Source of the DNA: Pseudomonadota bacterium
Lineage (GTDB): Bacteria; Pseudomonadota; Alphaproteobacteria; Micavibrionales; CSBR16-224
Length of the DNA: 64,000 nt
NCBI GenBank assembly: GCA_013285465.1
Contig: CP053449.1
Span: forward strand, 1,363,540-1,427,539
Direction of reading: 5' to 3'
The notes under the pieces are model-generated. The model searched no databases, had not been told where the DNA came from, and saw nothing but the letters and a program-made list of their open reading frames with translations. A program made the translations under genes and the position numbers. Positions 28,961 to 38,095 of this stretch are shown in pieces; the stretch's first letter is position 1, and each line of letters starts with the position of its first letter.

Positions 28961-30820
28961 TTACCACGCCGGAGCAGCATCGGCAATCTGGAAGTTGATA
29001 TAATCATTGCCGTTCCAATGATTAATAGAGAGTGTTCCGGCAAGATGCACAGGCTTGCCGCCGCTTTTCAGCAGAATATCGCCCAGTTCGGTATCCAGCG
29101 CGCGGAAAGCAATGGCCTTGAAGGCCGTATGACCACGGGTGCTGTCACGGACAAGACACTGGATATGATTTTCACCAACGACTTTCGGGCGCATGATCTG
29201 TGCCTCGGCCAGCACAAAGCGCGGCTCGGGATTTGCCGTACCGAAGGGTGCCAGCATCTCGATTTTGCGCAGCAAATCCATCGTCACCCCTGCCGCCGAG
29301 AGCACGGCATCAACTTTCAGTGACGGCACAATCGCGTTGCCGCCGCATTGTTTTTCAATATGGGTGCTGATATAGGTGCGAAAGTCATCCAGACGGTCAC
29401 GCATCACGGTAAAGCCCGCCGCCATTTTATGACCGCCACCTGCGACCAGAATGTCTTTTTGCCTTGCCGCGATAATGCCGCCACCAAGATCAATGCCGCT
29501 AACGCTGCGGCCCGATGCCTTGCCCGCGCCGTTTTCATCAAAACCGATGACACAGGCAGGGCGATTAAACCGTTCTTTCAATCTAGAGGCCACAATCCCG
29601 ATCACACCGGGATGCCAGCCCTCGCCATGAGCGATAACACACCATTCATGCAGCTCGATCGTTGCTTCGACCTGTTCGATGGCTTGCTCCAGAATTTCCG
29701 CCTCAATATCGCGGCGCTCCTGATTCAGATGGTTCAAACGGTGTGACAGTTTCAATGCTTCATTGTCATCCTCGGTCGACATCAGACGTGTGCCGGTATC
29801 GGACTCCCCGACGCGCCCACCCGCATTAATACGCGGCCCCAGCAAAAAACCGAGATGATAAGCTTTGGGGAAACTGTCCAGCCCGGCAACATCCGCCAAG
29901 GCTTTCATACCCGTATTCTGGCGTAGTGCCATGACTTTCAAGCCTTGCGCAACAAAGGCGCGGTTGACGGTTTTCAGCGGCACAACATCACAGACCGTGC
30001 CCAGCGCGACAATATCCAGCCAGCGCAGCAGCTTCGGCTCGTCCATTTTTTGTGCAGCATAATAGCCGCGATCGCGCAACACGCGGTTCACGGCAATCAA
30101 TGTCAAAAAGGCCACGCCGACAGCCGCCAGATGCCCCAGACTGCCGTCTTCATCAAAGCGGTTCGGGTTTACAATGGCATAGGCAGGCGGCATTTGCGGT
30201 TCACCCGTATGGTGATCCAGCACAATCACATCCAGCCCGGCTTCTGCCGCCGCTTCCAGCGGCGCAAAAGCGGAAATCCCGCAATCCACCGTCAGCAGCA
30301 GATCAATATTTTTATCATTTTTCAGATGCAGCAAGGCTTTCGCATTCGGGCCGTAGCCTTCTTTCATACGATCAGGGATATAAACCAGAATATCGTGGCC
30401 GACGGCTTTAAAAAACCGTTTCAGCAAGGCGGTCGAGGTCGCGCCATCAACATCATAGTCACCAAACACGGCAACTGCCTCACCGTTCATGATCGCATCA
30501 GCAATCCGTTCGGCAGATTTCTGCATATCCTTCAGCACATAAGGATCGGGCAATTGCGTTTTTAAAGATGGGTCAAGGAAGGCGGGTACCTCGTCAAAAG
30601 ACACGCCGCGCGCAATCAGCAGCCGCGCCAGAAACTCAGGCAAACCATGCCCCTGCGCCACAGCCAGCACGGCGCGTTCATCTGTTTCGGGGAAGATCCA
30701 TTTTTTGCCAAGAACGGAACGCTCAACATCCAGTACCCGCGTTTCTGTTTCCGCCTGTACTGCCTGTCCGTTTGTCTGTCCTTGGTCTTCCGCTTCGCTT
30801 CGTCGAAGTTGGTCTGTCAT
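28961..30820 (-). CDS. recJ: single-stranded-DNA-specific 5'-3' exonuclease RecJ
   Basis: 619 residues. RecJ resects 5' ends in RecF-pathway recombination and mismatch repair. DHH motifs are visible: VFGDYDVDGATSTALL, TVDCGISA, LDHHTG and the RINAGGRVGESDTG block, with the DHHA1 motif GGGHKMAAGFT and the C-terminal OB-like part. The first ~40 residues are Gln/Glu-rich and unlike RecJ, so the true start could be later. It follows glpX closely (8 bases between their coding regions) in the alphaproteobacterial hom-glpX-recJ order. Confidence 0.95.
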   Translation of the reverse strand: MTDQLRRSEAEDQGQTNGQAVQAETETRVLDVERSVLGKKWIFPETDERAVLAVAQGHGLPEFLARLLIARGVSFDEVPAFLDPSLKTQLPDPYVLKDMQKSAERIADAIMNGEAVAVFGDYDVDGATSTALLKRFFKAVGHDILVYIPDRMKEGYGPNAKALLHLKNDKNIDLLLTVDCGISAFAPLEAAAEAGLDVIVLDHHTGEPQMPPAYAIVNPNRFDEDGSLGHLAAVGVAFLTLIAVNRVLRDRGYYAAQKMDEPKLLRWLDIVALGTVCDVVPLKTVNRAFVAQGLKVMALRQNTGMKALADVAGLDSFPKAYHLGFLLGPRINAGGRVGESDTGTRLMSTEDDNEALKLSHRLNHLNQERRDIEAEILEQAIEQVEATIELHEWCVIAHGEGWHPGVIGIVASRLKERFNRPACVIGFDENGAGKASGRSVSGIDLGGGIIAARQKDILVAGGGHKMAAGFTVMRDRLDDFRTYISTHIEKQCGGNAIVPSLKVDAVLSAAGVTMDLLRKIEMLAPFGTANPEPRFVLAEAQIMRPKVVGENHIQCLVRDSTRGHTAFKAIAFRALDTELGDILLKSGGKPVHLAGTLSINHWNGNDYINFQIADAAPAW

Positions 30821-30828
30821 TTTTTTCC

Positions 30829-31866
30829 TTAAAAGGAATACCAGGTCTTACGGTCAAAATTATGTGTTGCTTCAATATGGCGCACCGTACCGGTTTTGGA
30901 GCGCATGACAATGGAATACGTCTTCGCCCCTTGCGGATATTTCCGCACACCTTTCAGCATCGCGCCATCCGTTACGCCGGTTGCGGCAAACATGACATCG
31001 CCCGAGGCCATATCAATCACGCTGTATTTTTTATCCAGATCGGTAATGCCCCATTTTGCGGCGCGGGCTTTTTCATCATCATTGCGGAACAAAAGCCGCC
31101 CTTGCATAAAACCGCCGGTACTGCGCAAAGCCGCTGCCGCCAATACGCCTTCCGGCGCGCCGCCTGTACCCATATAAATATCAACACCCGCATCCGGGTC
31201 AGCTGTCGCAATCACCGCACTCACATCGCCATCGGGGATCAGCATAATACGTGCGCCCGCTGCGCGGACATCGGCAATCAGTTTCTCATGGCGCGGGCGG
31301 TTCAAGATGCAGACAACAATTTCATCCGTATCCACGCCTTTGATTTTTGCCAGCGCTTTCAGATTTTCAGCAACGGAATTATCCAGATCAATCATGCCCT
31401 CCGGAACTGAAAAGCCAACGGCAATTTTATCCATATACACATCGGGCGCATTCAAAAAGCCGCCCTTTTCCGCCAGCGCAATCACCGCCAGTGCATTCGG
31501 ACCGCCTTGCGCGGTAATGGTTGTGCCTTCCAGCGGATCAAGCGCGATGTCAACTTCCGGCGCTTTACTGCCGCCGCCGACTTTCTCGCCGATATACAGC
31601 ATCGGCGCTTCATCGCGTTCGCCTTCGCCAATCACGACGGTGCCGTTGATGTAAAGACTGTTCAGCGCCTTGCGCATAGCATCAACTGCGGCCTGATCGG
31701 CGGCTTTTTCATCGCCCCGCCCCATCAGGCGGGAGGCTGCAAGCGCCGCCGCTTCCGTCACGCGCACGACCTCCAGCGCTAGATTGCGATCCTGAAACGG
31801 TTTAATTTCCGTATCATCCATTTGGTTATCCATCATCTCGGTGGCCATTGCGGGTTGTGCTGTCAT
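30829..31866 (-). CDS. glpX: class II fructose-1,6-bisphosphatase
   Basis: 345 residues. The enzyme hydrolyses fructose-1,6-bisphosphate for gluconeogenesis. The GlpX signatures are present: NGTVVIGEGERDEAPMLYIG, the metal site LDPLEGTT with AQGGPNALAVIAL, and GTGGAPEGVLAAAAL. It lies between hom and recJ. With gapA and fba elsewhere in the window it covers part of central carbon flow. Confidence 0.96.
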   Translation of the reverse strand: MTAQPAMATEMMDNQMDDTEIKPFQDRNLALEVVRVTEAAALAASRLMGRGDEKAADQAAVDAMRKALNSLYINGTVVIGEGERDEAPMLYIGEKVGGGSKAPEVDIALDPLEGTTITAQGGPNALAVIALAEKGGFLNAPDVYMDKIAVGFSVPEGMIDLDNSVAENLKALAKIKGVDTDEIVVCILNRPRHEKLIADVRAAGARIMLIPDGDVSAVIATADPDAGVDIYMGTGGAPEGVLAAAALRSTGGFMQGRLLFRNDDEKARAAKWGITDLDKKYSVIDMASGDVMFAATGVTDGAMLKGVRKYPQGAKTYSIVMRSKTGTVRHIEATHNFDRKTWYSF

Positions 31867-31936
31867 CGGAACAGGTCCTTTCTGTCTGCAAAGCTGTAAA
31901 TCCTTTTATATCGAGGGCGCGGTTTACGCGTCATGC

Positions 31937-33244
31937 TTACGCATCCTCTTGGCCCATCATCTCAACTCTTAGAAAGCAGGGCTTCTCCAAAACGCTGTCA
32001 AGGCCGTGCAGAGCGGCAAGCACATCGCGCACGGCGCTCTCTTTCGCCTCGTGAGTTATCATAATCAAAGGTACACTTTCTGCACCGCCCTGTCCATACT
32101 GTAATATCGATTTCATCGAAACCGCATGGTCACGCAGCATTGCCGTCACATCAGCCATCACGCCGGGTTCATCCTTCACCGTCAGGCGCAGATAGAATCG
32201 GCCCGTCCGGGTTTCAAACGGCGCTTCCGTCTCTGTTTCCACAAAGGGGAGCCGTGGCGGTGCGCTACCGCGCGCAATATCCAGAATATCAGCCATGACC
32301 GCCGAAGCCGTCGGCATGCCGCCTGCCCCTGCACCGACATACAAAGTCGGGCCGACGCGGTCACCTTCAACAAAGACGGCATTGGTCGCCCCTTCAACCG
32401 TTGCAAGATTGGAGGATACCGGAATCATGCAGGGCGCAACGGTTTGCACCACGCCGTTTTCCGTCAGCCGCGCAATCCCCAGCAATTTGATGCGGTAACC
32501 CAGCTCTGCCGCGTAATCGATATCAATGGCGGAAATATTGCGCAACCCTTCGATTTCAACACCGTCAAAATCAGGCTTGCCGGTAAAGGCCAGCGCCGAC
32601 AACACTGCCAGCTTATGCCCCGCATCTATACCGTCAATATCAAAGGACGGATCAGCCTCTGCGTAACCGGCCTCCTGCGCATCTTTCAGCGCGGTTTCAA
32701 ATTCCAGCCCGTTCTGCCACATTTCCGTCAGGATATAATTGCAGGTACCGTTCAGAATACCGTAAACGGCGGAGATATGATTGGCGGCAAGCCCTTCACG
32801 CAGGGCTTTGATAATCGGGATACCGCCCGCAACCGCCGCTTCAAAGGCAAGGGTTTTGCCGTTTTCCGCCGCCAGCGCAAACAGCCCGGCGCCATGATGC
32901 GCCAACAGCGCCTTATTCGCCGTCACAACATGTTTACCATTGGCCAGACTGCTTTCCACCAGAACTTTCGCCGCGCCGCTGTCACCGCCGATCAGCTCGA
33001 CCACGATATCCAGCTCCGGCATATCCGCCATTGCCTCAGGCGTTTCAACCCATTCCACGCCCGACAGATCAAGGCCGCGGTCTTTTTTGCTGTCGCGCGC
33101 CGTCACAGCCGCGATTTCAATCTTGCGGCCTGAGCGTGCCGTCAGCATCCCGGATTCTGATTGAATGATTTTTACAAGCGATGCACCGACGGTGCCAAGG
33201 CCGGCAATACCGATTTTCAATGTCTGATCTTCTGCCATACACAC
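31937..33244 (-). CDS. hom: homoserine dehydrogenase
   Basis: 435 residues. It reduces aspartate-semialdehyde to homoserine for threonine and methionine. A nucleotide-binding GIAGLGTVGASLV opens the protein, the catalytic block has TANKALLAHHG and GILNGTCNYILTEM, and a C-terminal ACT domain (YLRLTVKDEPGVMADVTAML) suggests feedback by threonine. Two starts are possible; the second Met (33238) has better spacing from the GGGG upstream. It is the first of the hom-glpX-recJ run. Confidence 0.96.
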   Translation of the reverse strand: MCMAEDQTLKIGIAGLGTVGASLVKIIQSESGMLTARSGRKIEIAAVTARDSKKDRGLDLSGVEWVETPEAMADMPELDIVVELIGGDSGAAKVLVESSLANGKHVVTANKALLAHHGAGLFALAAENGKTLAFEAAVAGGIPIIKALREGLAANHISAVYGILNGTCNYILTEMWQNGLEFETALKDAQEAGYAEADPSFDIDGIDAGHKLAVLSALAFTGKPDFDGVEIEGLRNISAIDIDYAAELGYRIKLLGIARLTENGVVQTVAPCMIPVSSNLATVEGATNAVFVEGDRVGPTLYVGAGAGGMPTASAVMADILDIARGSAPPRLPFVETETEAPFETRTGRFYLRLTVKDEPGVMADVTAMLRDHAVSMKSILQYGQGGAESVPLIMITHEAKESAVRDVLAALHGLDSVLEKPCFLRVEMMGQEDA

Positions 33245-33295
33245 CCCACAGCAGCAGATATTTCACTTAAAGAAAACCCGCCAAGCTATTTGTTT

Positions 33296-34462
33296 TTAAT
33301 TTGTTTCCAGATCAACGCGACGGTCTTTCGGGTTATCACCCTCACCGCTGCTATAGATTTCGCCATGCGCGACGGTACGGATTTTTTCAGCAGGGATGCC
33401 TTCATTCTGCAAGACTTCCGCAACCGCTTCGGCACGTTTCGCACTCATTTGCAAATTGATTGCACGGCGCTCACCCGGATCATTGGTCGAGAATACGGCG
33501 CGGCTGGCATGACCGGAGACATGAACCGTGCGCCCTGCCGCAGCACGGGCAAATTCGCGGATCAAACGGCGGTCATTGGCATCAATGCGGGACGAGCCGT
33601 AATTAAAATACAGCGCATTATCAACATGTGTCGCCATCAGTTTCGGCGTGTTATAAGGCGCTGTTCCCGCAGTGCCATAGGCAGCAACGGGAGCGAAAGC
33701 ATCATCATCGCCGAAAATGTCGGGATAGCGGTTCACCGTGACGGAGGAACCGGCATATTGTGCCGTTTCATAACCGCCGCCGACATGGTAGGTTCCGCTG
33801 CGCGTATCATTCACCGGGCGCATCCCGCCGGATACAGGCATATCATCCAGCGAGAACACCGTCACACTGCCGCCGCTATAGTTTTCCACGCCGCCGCCAT
33901 ATTGTTCCGGCGGGCGCTGGCGCGCCGGCACCAAAGGCGGGTAATAATCGGGATCAGGTTGCCGTTGCGCCTCGGTAATAACCAGCGACGGGCGCGACGC
34001 CTGCTGCGGTTCCTGCCACGGGTTTAAACCCGGCGCAGGCTCAAGAACAACCGCCTGCACAGATTCCGGCGCAGGCGCGGTGACGACCTCTTCCTCGCGG
34101 GCGGGCGGGCGGGCGGGCATTGCCATGACGGTCTCCGGTTCCGGAGACATCCCTTCCGCCGGCGGTGTCCATAAATCCTGATATTCCGTTTCAACAGGCG
34201 TTGGCGCTTCCGCCATTTGCGGTGCCGACATACCGGAATTCATCGCCGTTCCGGGCAATGTCTGCAATTCAGGAGATTGCTGCGGCGGTGCGGGCGGCGG
34301 CTTCAAAACGAAAGCGTCACGTGTTGCGACCTCATAGCCGCCGTCATTGGTGACTTTATCGCCGAACCATTTGCCGAAATTCTGTACTTCGTAAACAGGA
34401 TGACCACATCCTGCCGTCAGCATGGTGGCCCCAAGACTGAGAACCAGCGCTATCTTCTTCAT
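33296..34462 (-). CDS. OmpA-family lipoprotein with proline-rich linker
   Basis: 388 residues from the ATG at 34462, which has GGAGA 6 bases upstream; the upstream in-frame TTG is rejected. A lipoprotein signal (lipobox LTAGC, Cys19) is followed by a long Pro/Glu/Ala-rich linker and a C-terminal OmpA peptidoglycan-binding domain (ALYFNYGSSRIDANDRRLI, VHVSGHASRAVF, SAKRAEAVAEVL, KDRRVDLE). It should tether the outer membrane to peptidoglycan. The linker shares PVETE, GMSPEP and RPSLV with the lipoprotein at 58797-60143. A GGGC tetranucleotide repeat lies in the linker. Confidence 0.85.
   Translation of the reverse strand: MKKIALVLSLGATMLTAGCGHPVYEVQNFGKWFGDKVTNDGGYEVATRDAFVLKPPPAPPQQSPELQTLPGTAMNSGMSAPQMAEAPTPVETEYQDLWTPPAEGMSPEPETVMAMPARPPAREEEVVTAPAPESVQAVVLEPAPGLNPWQEPQQASRPSLVITEAQRQPDPDYYPPLVPARQRPPEQYGGGVENYSGGSVTVFSLDDMPVSGGMRPVNDTRSGTYHVGGGYETAQYAGSSVTVNRYPDIFGDDDAFAPVAAYGTAGTAPYNTPKLMATHVDNALYFNYGSSRIDANDRRLIREFARAAAGRTVHVSGHASRAVFSTNDPGERRAINLQMSAKRAEAVAEVLQNEGIPAEKIRTVAHGEIYSSGEGDNPKDRRVDLETN
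34097..34114. repeat. GGGC tetranucleotide repeat inside the OmpA-lipoprotein gene
   Basis: Four uninterrupted GGGC units encode the Ala-Arg-Pro-Pro part of the linker. The unit length is not a multiple of three, so slippage would shift the frame before the OmpA domain; with only four units the rate would be low. Confidence 0.6.
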
Positions 34463-34540
34463 TTTTTTCTCCAACGGTGAATCGCCCGTATCTTCTATGC
34501 GGCAAATCTTAGCATGTTCTTTTTATTAACAAAACAGTAA

Positions 34541-35095
34541 CTATCCGCTGCCGGTGTTTTTCTCACGGTAAAGACGCGCAATGCGAACATAGTGAGCGGC
34601 GGAGGATGTTAACCCCTGCTTTTCCTCTTCCGTCAAGTCGCGCATATGCCGCGCGGGGCTGCCGCCCCACAACGTGCCCGATGGCACAATTTTCCCCGGT
34701 GTCACCAGCGCTCCTGCCGCAACCATCGCCCCCTTTTCGACTTTCGCGCCATCCATGATGCAAGCCTGCATACCGATAAAAGCGCCATCCTCAATCGTGC
34801 AGGCATGGATCAAGGCCATATGGCCGATGGTCACATCATCGCCGATATAAGTACCCTGTAAGGTGGAGGATACATGCACAACCGTGCCGTCCTGAATATT
34901 TGTGCGCGCGCCTACCGTGATATTATTCACATCCCCGCGCAGCACGCAGCCGTACCAGATGCTGCTTTCACTGCCGATCTCCACCTCGCCCGTCACCACG
35001 GCGTTTTCCGCCACAAACGCATCCGCCGCGATCTGCGGCTGCATTTCCTGTACCCGTCGCCGTACCGTTTCATAGAATTCTTCGTTTGTATCCAT
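34541..35095 (-). CDS. gamma-carbonic-anhydrase family hexapeptide protein
   Basis: 184 residues from the ATG with AAGGAG 8 bases upstream; the frame is open 40 codons further but crosses the rpsI terminator. The left-handed beta-helix repeats run from about residue 25 to 145. The three histidines used for zinc in gamma carbonic anhydrases are present (one in GTVVHVSS, two in TIGHMALIHAC). The PSGTLWGGSPARHMRDL ending is typical of the YrdA/PaaY branch. Carbonic anhydrase activity is likely but not certain for this branch. Confidence 0.88.
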   Translation of the reverse strand: MDTNEEFYETVRRRVQEMQPQIAADAFVAENAVVTGEVEIGSESSIWYGCVLRGDVNNITVGARTNIQDGTVVHVSSTLQGTYIGDDVTIGHMALIHACTIEDGAFIGMQACIMDGAKVEKGAMVAAGALVTPGKIVPSGTLWGGSPARHMRDLTEEEKQGLTSSAAHYVRIARLYREKNTGSG

Positions 35096-35141
35096 TCTTA
35101 TGCTCCTTTTGCGGCATAGAATAACACAGAGCCGCAGAAAG

Positions 35142-35171
35142 AAAAAAGGCGCTGTGTTGCCACAGCGCCTT
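35142..35171 (-). terminator. intrinsic terminator of rplM-rpsI
   Basis: An 11-bp stem (AAGGCGCTGTG/CACAGCGCCTT, 4-base loop) is followed on the minus strand by TTTTTTCTTT, 29 bases after the rpsI stop. It separates the ribosomal pair from the carbonic-anhydrase gene. Confidence 0.9.
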
Positions 35172-35199
35172 TTCCTGTATTCGTATGCGATAGATGCAA

Positions 35200-35739
35200 T
35201 TAGCGTTTTGCCCACTGCATACCGCGGCGTGCCTTGCGGCGGCCGTATTTCTTACGCTCGACAACACGGCTATCGCGTGTCAGCATACCGGCGCGTTTCA
35301 GAGCCGGACGGAATTCCGGGTCAAAATTGATCAGCGCACGGGAAATACCGTGGCGTACCGCACCGGCCTGGCCGGATAATCCGCCACCTTTGACCGTGCA
35401 GACAACGTCAAATTTGCCGTCGCCGCTGATAATACCGAAAGGCTGGTTCAAAATCAGGCGCTGCGTCGCACGTGCGAAGTAGATATCCTGATCGCGACCG
35501 TTGACCGTGACTTTACCTGTTCCGGGCTTGACCCATACGCGGGCAACAGCGTCTTTACGACGACCTGTGCCATAAGCGCGGCCTTGCGCATCCAGAACCG
35601 GCTCCAGTTTCACGACTTCGGTTTTGGCAACCTCTTTCGTTTCGGCTACGGTTTCTGCTTTATCATCTTTTGCGACAGCTTTGTCTTTTTCAGCCATAGC
35701 GTCTTTCAGATCTGCAAGTGTCTTTTTATCTTCCGTCAT
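35200..35739 (-). CDS. rpsI: 30S ribosomal protein S9 with charged N-terminal extension
   Basis: 179 residues versus about 130. S9 contacts P-site tRNA through its C-terminal tail, here ending QWAKR as expected for the SKR-type end. The core starts near residue 54 ([18 protein letters not shown]) and includes [20 protein letters not shown]. Residues 1-50 are a Lys/Glu/Ala/Asp-rich extension. It follows rplM by 13 bases. Confidence 0.96.
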   Translation of the reverse strand: MTEDKKTLADLKDAMAEKDKAVAKDDKAETVAETKEVAKTEVVKLEPVLDAQGRAYGTGRRKDAVARVWVKPGTGKVTVNGRDQDIYFARATQRLILNQPFGIISGDGKFDVVCTVKGGGLSGQAGAVRHGISRALINFDPEFRPALKRAGMLTRDSRVVERKKYGRRKARRGMQWAKR

Positions 35740-35752
35740 CTTTCAAATCCCC

Positions 35753-36211
35753 TTAGCGTTTGTTTTTCGGGTTCAGAGACGCGATGTCCCACAGTTCCGG
35801 CTTTTGCGCTTCATGCTCATGCGTCGGACCGGCGAAAACACGCAGATTTGTCATCTGTGTGCGTCCCAGTGACCCGCGCGGCATCATGCGGCGTACAGCC
35901 TCGAAAATGACGCGATCAGGATGATCGCCGTCAAGAATCTGGCCTTTGGTGCGGCTTTTAATACCACCCGGATAGCCCGTATGCCAGTATTCTGTATCGA
36001 ATTGGCGTTTACGGCCCGTCAGGCGGACTTTATCGGCATTGATAACAATGACGTTATCGCCGCAATCAATATGGGGGGTAAAGCCGGGCTTGTCTTTGCC
36101 GCGCAGACGCAGGGCAATCAGGCTCGCCAGACGACCGAGAACAACGCCCTCGGCATCCACAACCCACCACTTCTTTTCAACCTCGGAAGGTTTCATTGAA
36201 TAGGTTTTCAT
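35753..36211 (-). CDS. rplM: 50S ribosomal protein L13
   Basis: 152 residues, standard. L13 is an early large-subunit assembly protein. Visible: [35 protein letters not shown] and the WHTGYPGG plus MMPRGSLGR blocks. It opens the rplM-rpsI operon and has a consensus promoter about 50 bases upstream. Confidence 0.97.
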   Translation of the reverse strand: MKTYSMKPSEVEKKWWVVDAEGVVLGRLASLIALRLRGKDKPGFTPHIDCGDNVIVINADKVRLTGRKRQFDTEYWHTGYPGGIKSRTKGQILDGDHPDRVIFEAVRRMMPRGSLGRTQMTNLRVFAGPTHEHEAQKPELWDIASLNPKNKR

Positions 36212-36267
36212 TATTTATGACTCCGTTTAAAGTTTGGTCAAATTGTCGAATTCATAGCTTCGCGGGT

Positions 36268-36296
36268 GTTATGCCCGTTTTTACGAAAGCTGTCAA
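36268..36296 (-). promoter_or_regulatory. promoter of rplM-rpsI
   Basis: A perfect -35 TTGACA (36291-36296) is followed after 17 bases by CATAAC (36268-36273) on the minus strand. Just upstream a short palindrome GGTATTATAATACC (36334-36347) with a following U-rich stretch may end transcription from cutA. Confidence 0.7.
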
Positions 36297-36375
36297 GCAT
36301 AAAAACTGTGTAAAAAGAGAAAGTTAAAAACAAGGTATTATAATACCGCTTTTCTAACCCGCCGTTATCAAAGGC

Positions 36376-36705
36376 TTATTTCACACTTTCCGTTTCCGCA
36401 AAAATCCAGCCCAGATACGGCCTGTGTCCATCGGCGATATCCCATGCCGTGATACAGGGACAGTCATAGCTGTGCAGCGCCGCCGCGCGTGTTTTTAATG
36501 CCTCAAATAAGGATTTGCGTGTTTTCAAAATCAGCGCGACCTCTGTGCTGTTTTGCACAGCACCATCCCACCAATAGACCGAATTGATCGCACCGAGAAT
36601 ATTGGCACAGGCCGCAAGACGTTCGCGCACAAGGGTTTCAGCGATTCTTTGCGCCTCGTCTTCATCCGCTGCCGTGATATAAACACTCACATATTCCGCA
36701 GTCAT
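36376..36705 (-). CDS. cutA: CutA-family divalent cation tolerance protein
   Basis: 109 residues. CutA forms very stable ferredoxin-like trimers; it is named for copper tolerance, though its role is debated. The family marks are the VYITAADEDEAQRIAETLVR start, RLAACANI, YWWDGAVQNSTEVALILKT and the CPCITAWDI segment. It overlaps the end of the preceding gene by 4 bases, so the two are cotranslated. Confidence 0.9.
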   Translation of the reverse strand: MTAEYVSVYITAADEDEAQRIAETLVRERLAACANILGAINSVYWWDGAVQNSTEVALILKTRKSLFEALKTRAAALHSYDCPCITAWDIADGHRPYLGWIFAETESVK

Positions 36706-37868
36706 GCCGCGTTACGCCCTTTATCCTGCTGTTGCAGATAGGCGGCCAGCGAACCGTCATCAAGGCGCTTTTTCAGCGGACGGCTGTCAAAACCGTCTTT
36801 GATCAAGCCGTAATGCGCAAACATTTCCAGCAATCGCGCCTCGGACATCATATACAAATTATAAAGATCATGCGCCCCGATATATTGCAGCCCGGAATCA
36901 CGCAGCATCTGCTGCGCACGCGTCAAATCATCCTTGGAGACGGCAAAAAGCTGCACACCCGGCTGCGCATCGCGCAAAATCTGTGCCGCACTGCTGCCGC
37001 GCAGGAAAATTTCGGTAAAGCGGATATCCTGCCCCTTATCATCCGTCCAGCCCGATGAGCCGCGCGTCAGCGCCAGAATGCCCTCGCCCTGACTGAAACC
37101 GGCAGAGCCGATCACGGCATTGGCAACACTGTCACCGACCCCGATCACCATATTGGTTCCGACCTCATGGAAAGACAGCAGCGTTTCATGCACAAGATTC
37201 AGCTTAATATTACCGAAATTATCGATATACCAAACCGTGCCTTTCGGCAGACCCGTGACAGCATCCGTATCTACGGCGGCACCTAACAGATCAAATCCGT
37301 CCAGCAGTGATGCGGCGTCGCCTTTTGCCACGCGTTGAGAAACCTCCTCCGCACCGATTTCAGCAACACGGTCACGCAGGAACGCCGCCAAATGCGCCGC
37401 AGCCGCGGGGAAATAATCACGGGAACGGAACTGCGAGCCTTCATCCGGAATTTTACTTTCGAAAAAGCGGATATGCCCGCTTTGAATCATATCGGCAAAA
37501 GGCGCCAGAGCATAACCGGAGGCCACAGTCAGAACCGCCACACCATTGGGCAGCATGCCGATCCAGACCCCTTCACCCTTACTGCGGGCACTGATAATGT
37601 TTTTACGCGGTGCACAATTGGTCAGGAAAACATGACCGACACCCATTTGCGAATTCAGCGCCAGCTGTGCGGTTTTAAAACCTGCAACAATCGTGTTCAT
37701 GCCGGGGATTGCGGCCACGTCCATCGAAAAACAATCCAGTTTTTCAACAGCGCAGGCGGTGATAAGTGCCTGCCGTACTTCGTCGCTGGCCAGATCATCG
37801 CGCGGATAATCGGTCAGAACCGTAATCACAGGTTTCAGATTGTCGTCTTGAAAAAGAGGCAAAGTCAT
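36702..37868 (-). CDS. divergent DUF62 (SAM hydroxide adenosyltransferase/halogenase-like) protein
   Basis: 388 residues, longer than the ~260-300 of the family. Landmarks match DUF62 in order: an N-terminal VITVLTDYPRDD (14-25), a central FRSRDYFPAAAAHLA (147-161; family FHGRDxFAPAAAHLA) and GTVWYIDNFGNIKLN (210-224; family IDxFGNxxxN). The family enzymes hydrolyse SAM to adenosine and methionine with an Asp-Arg-His triad. Here the Asp position reads Asn in TNCAP (83-87) and the His reads Arg148, so classical chemistry is doubtful. About 130 extra C-terminal residues are unrecognised. It overlaps cutA by 4 bases. Confidence 0.65.
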   Translation of the reverse strand: MTLPLFQDDNLKPVITVLTDYPRDDLASDEVRQALITACAVEKLDCFSMDVAAIPGMNTIVAGFKTAQLALNSQMGVGHVFLTNCAPRKNIISARSKGEGVWIGMLPNGVAVLTVASGYALAPFADMIQSGHIRFFESKIPDEGSQFRSRDYFPAAAAHLAAFLRDRVAEIGAEEVSQRVAKGDAASLLDGFDLLGAAVDTDAVTGLPKGTVWYIDNFGNIKLNLVHETLLSFHEVGTNMVIGVGDSVANAVIGSAGFSQGEGILALTRGSSGWTDDKGQDIRFTEIFLRGSSAAQILRDAQPGVQLFAVSKDDLTRAQQMLRDSGLQYIGAHDLYNLYMMSEARLLEMFAHYGLIKDGFDSRPLKKRLDDGSLAAYLQQQDKGRNAA

Positions 37869-37929
37869 GGATAAACACCCTATAATAAAACACCTCAGGG
37901 TAAATCCCTTCGGGGAAAATGCGGAAAAA

Positions 37930-38006
37930 TGGTCGGACCGGCGGGACTTGAACCCGCGACCTTTCGCCCCCCAGACGAACGCGCTACCAGACTGCGCTAC
38001 GGTCCG
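37930..38006 (-). tRNA. tRNA-Pro (anticodon GGG)
   Basis: The minus strand gives a cloverleaf: acceptor CGGACCG with CGGTCCG, anticodon loop CTGGGGG (anticodon GGG), T-arm GTTCAAGT and an encoded CCA end; 77 nt with CCA. It reads CCC and CCU codons. Confidence 0.96.
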
Positions 38007-38021
38007 TTAAATTTACCGTCA

Positions 38022-38050
38022 CTTGTACAGGATGAATGAATGAAAATCAA
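38022..38050 (-). promoter_or_regulatory. probable promoter of tRNA-Pro
   Basis: TTGATT (38045-38050) and TACAAG (38022-38027) are 17 bases apart on the minus strand, 15 bases before the tRNA. Readthrough from the merR gene upstream is also possible. Confidence 0.5.
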
Positions 38051-38095
38051 ACGATTATTGCCGCATCTTGCCGCAATTTCCGCCCGTTCCGGCTT

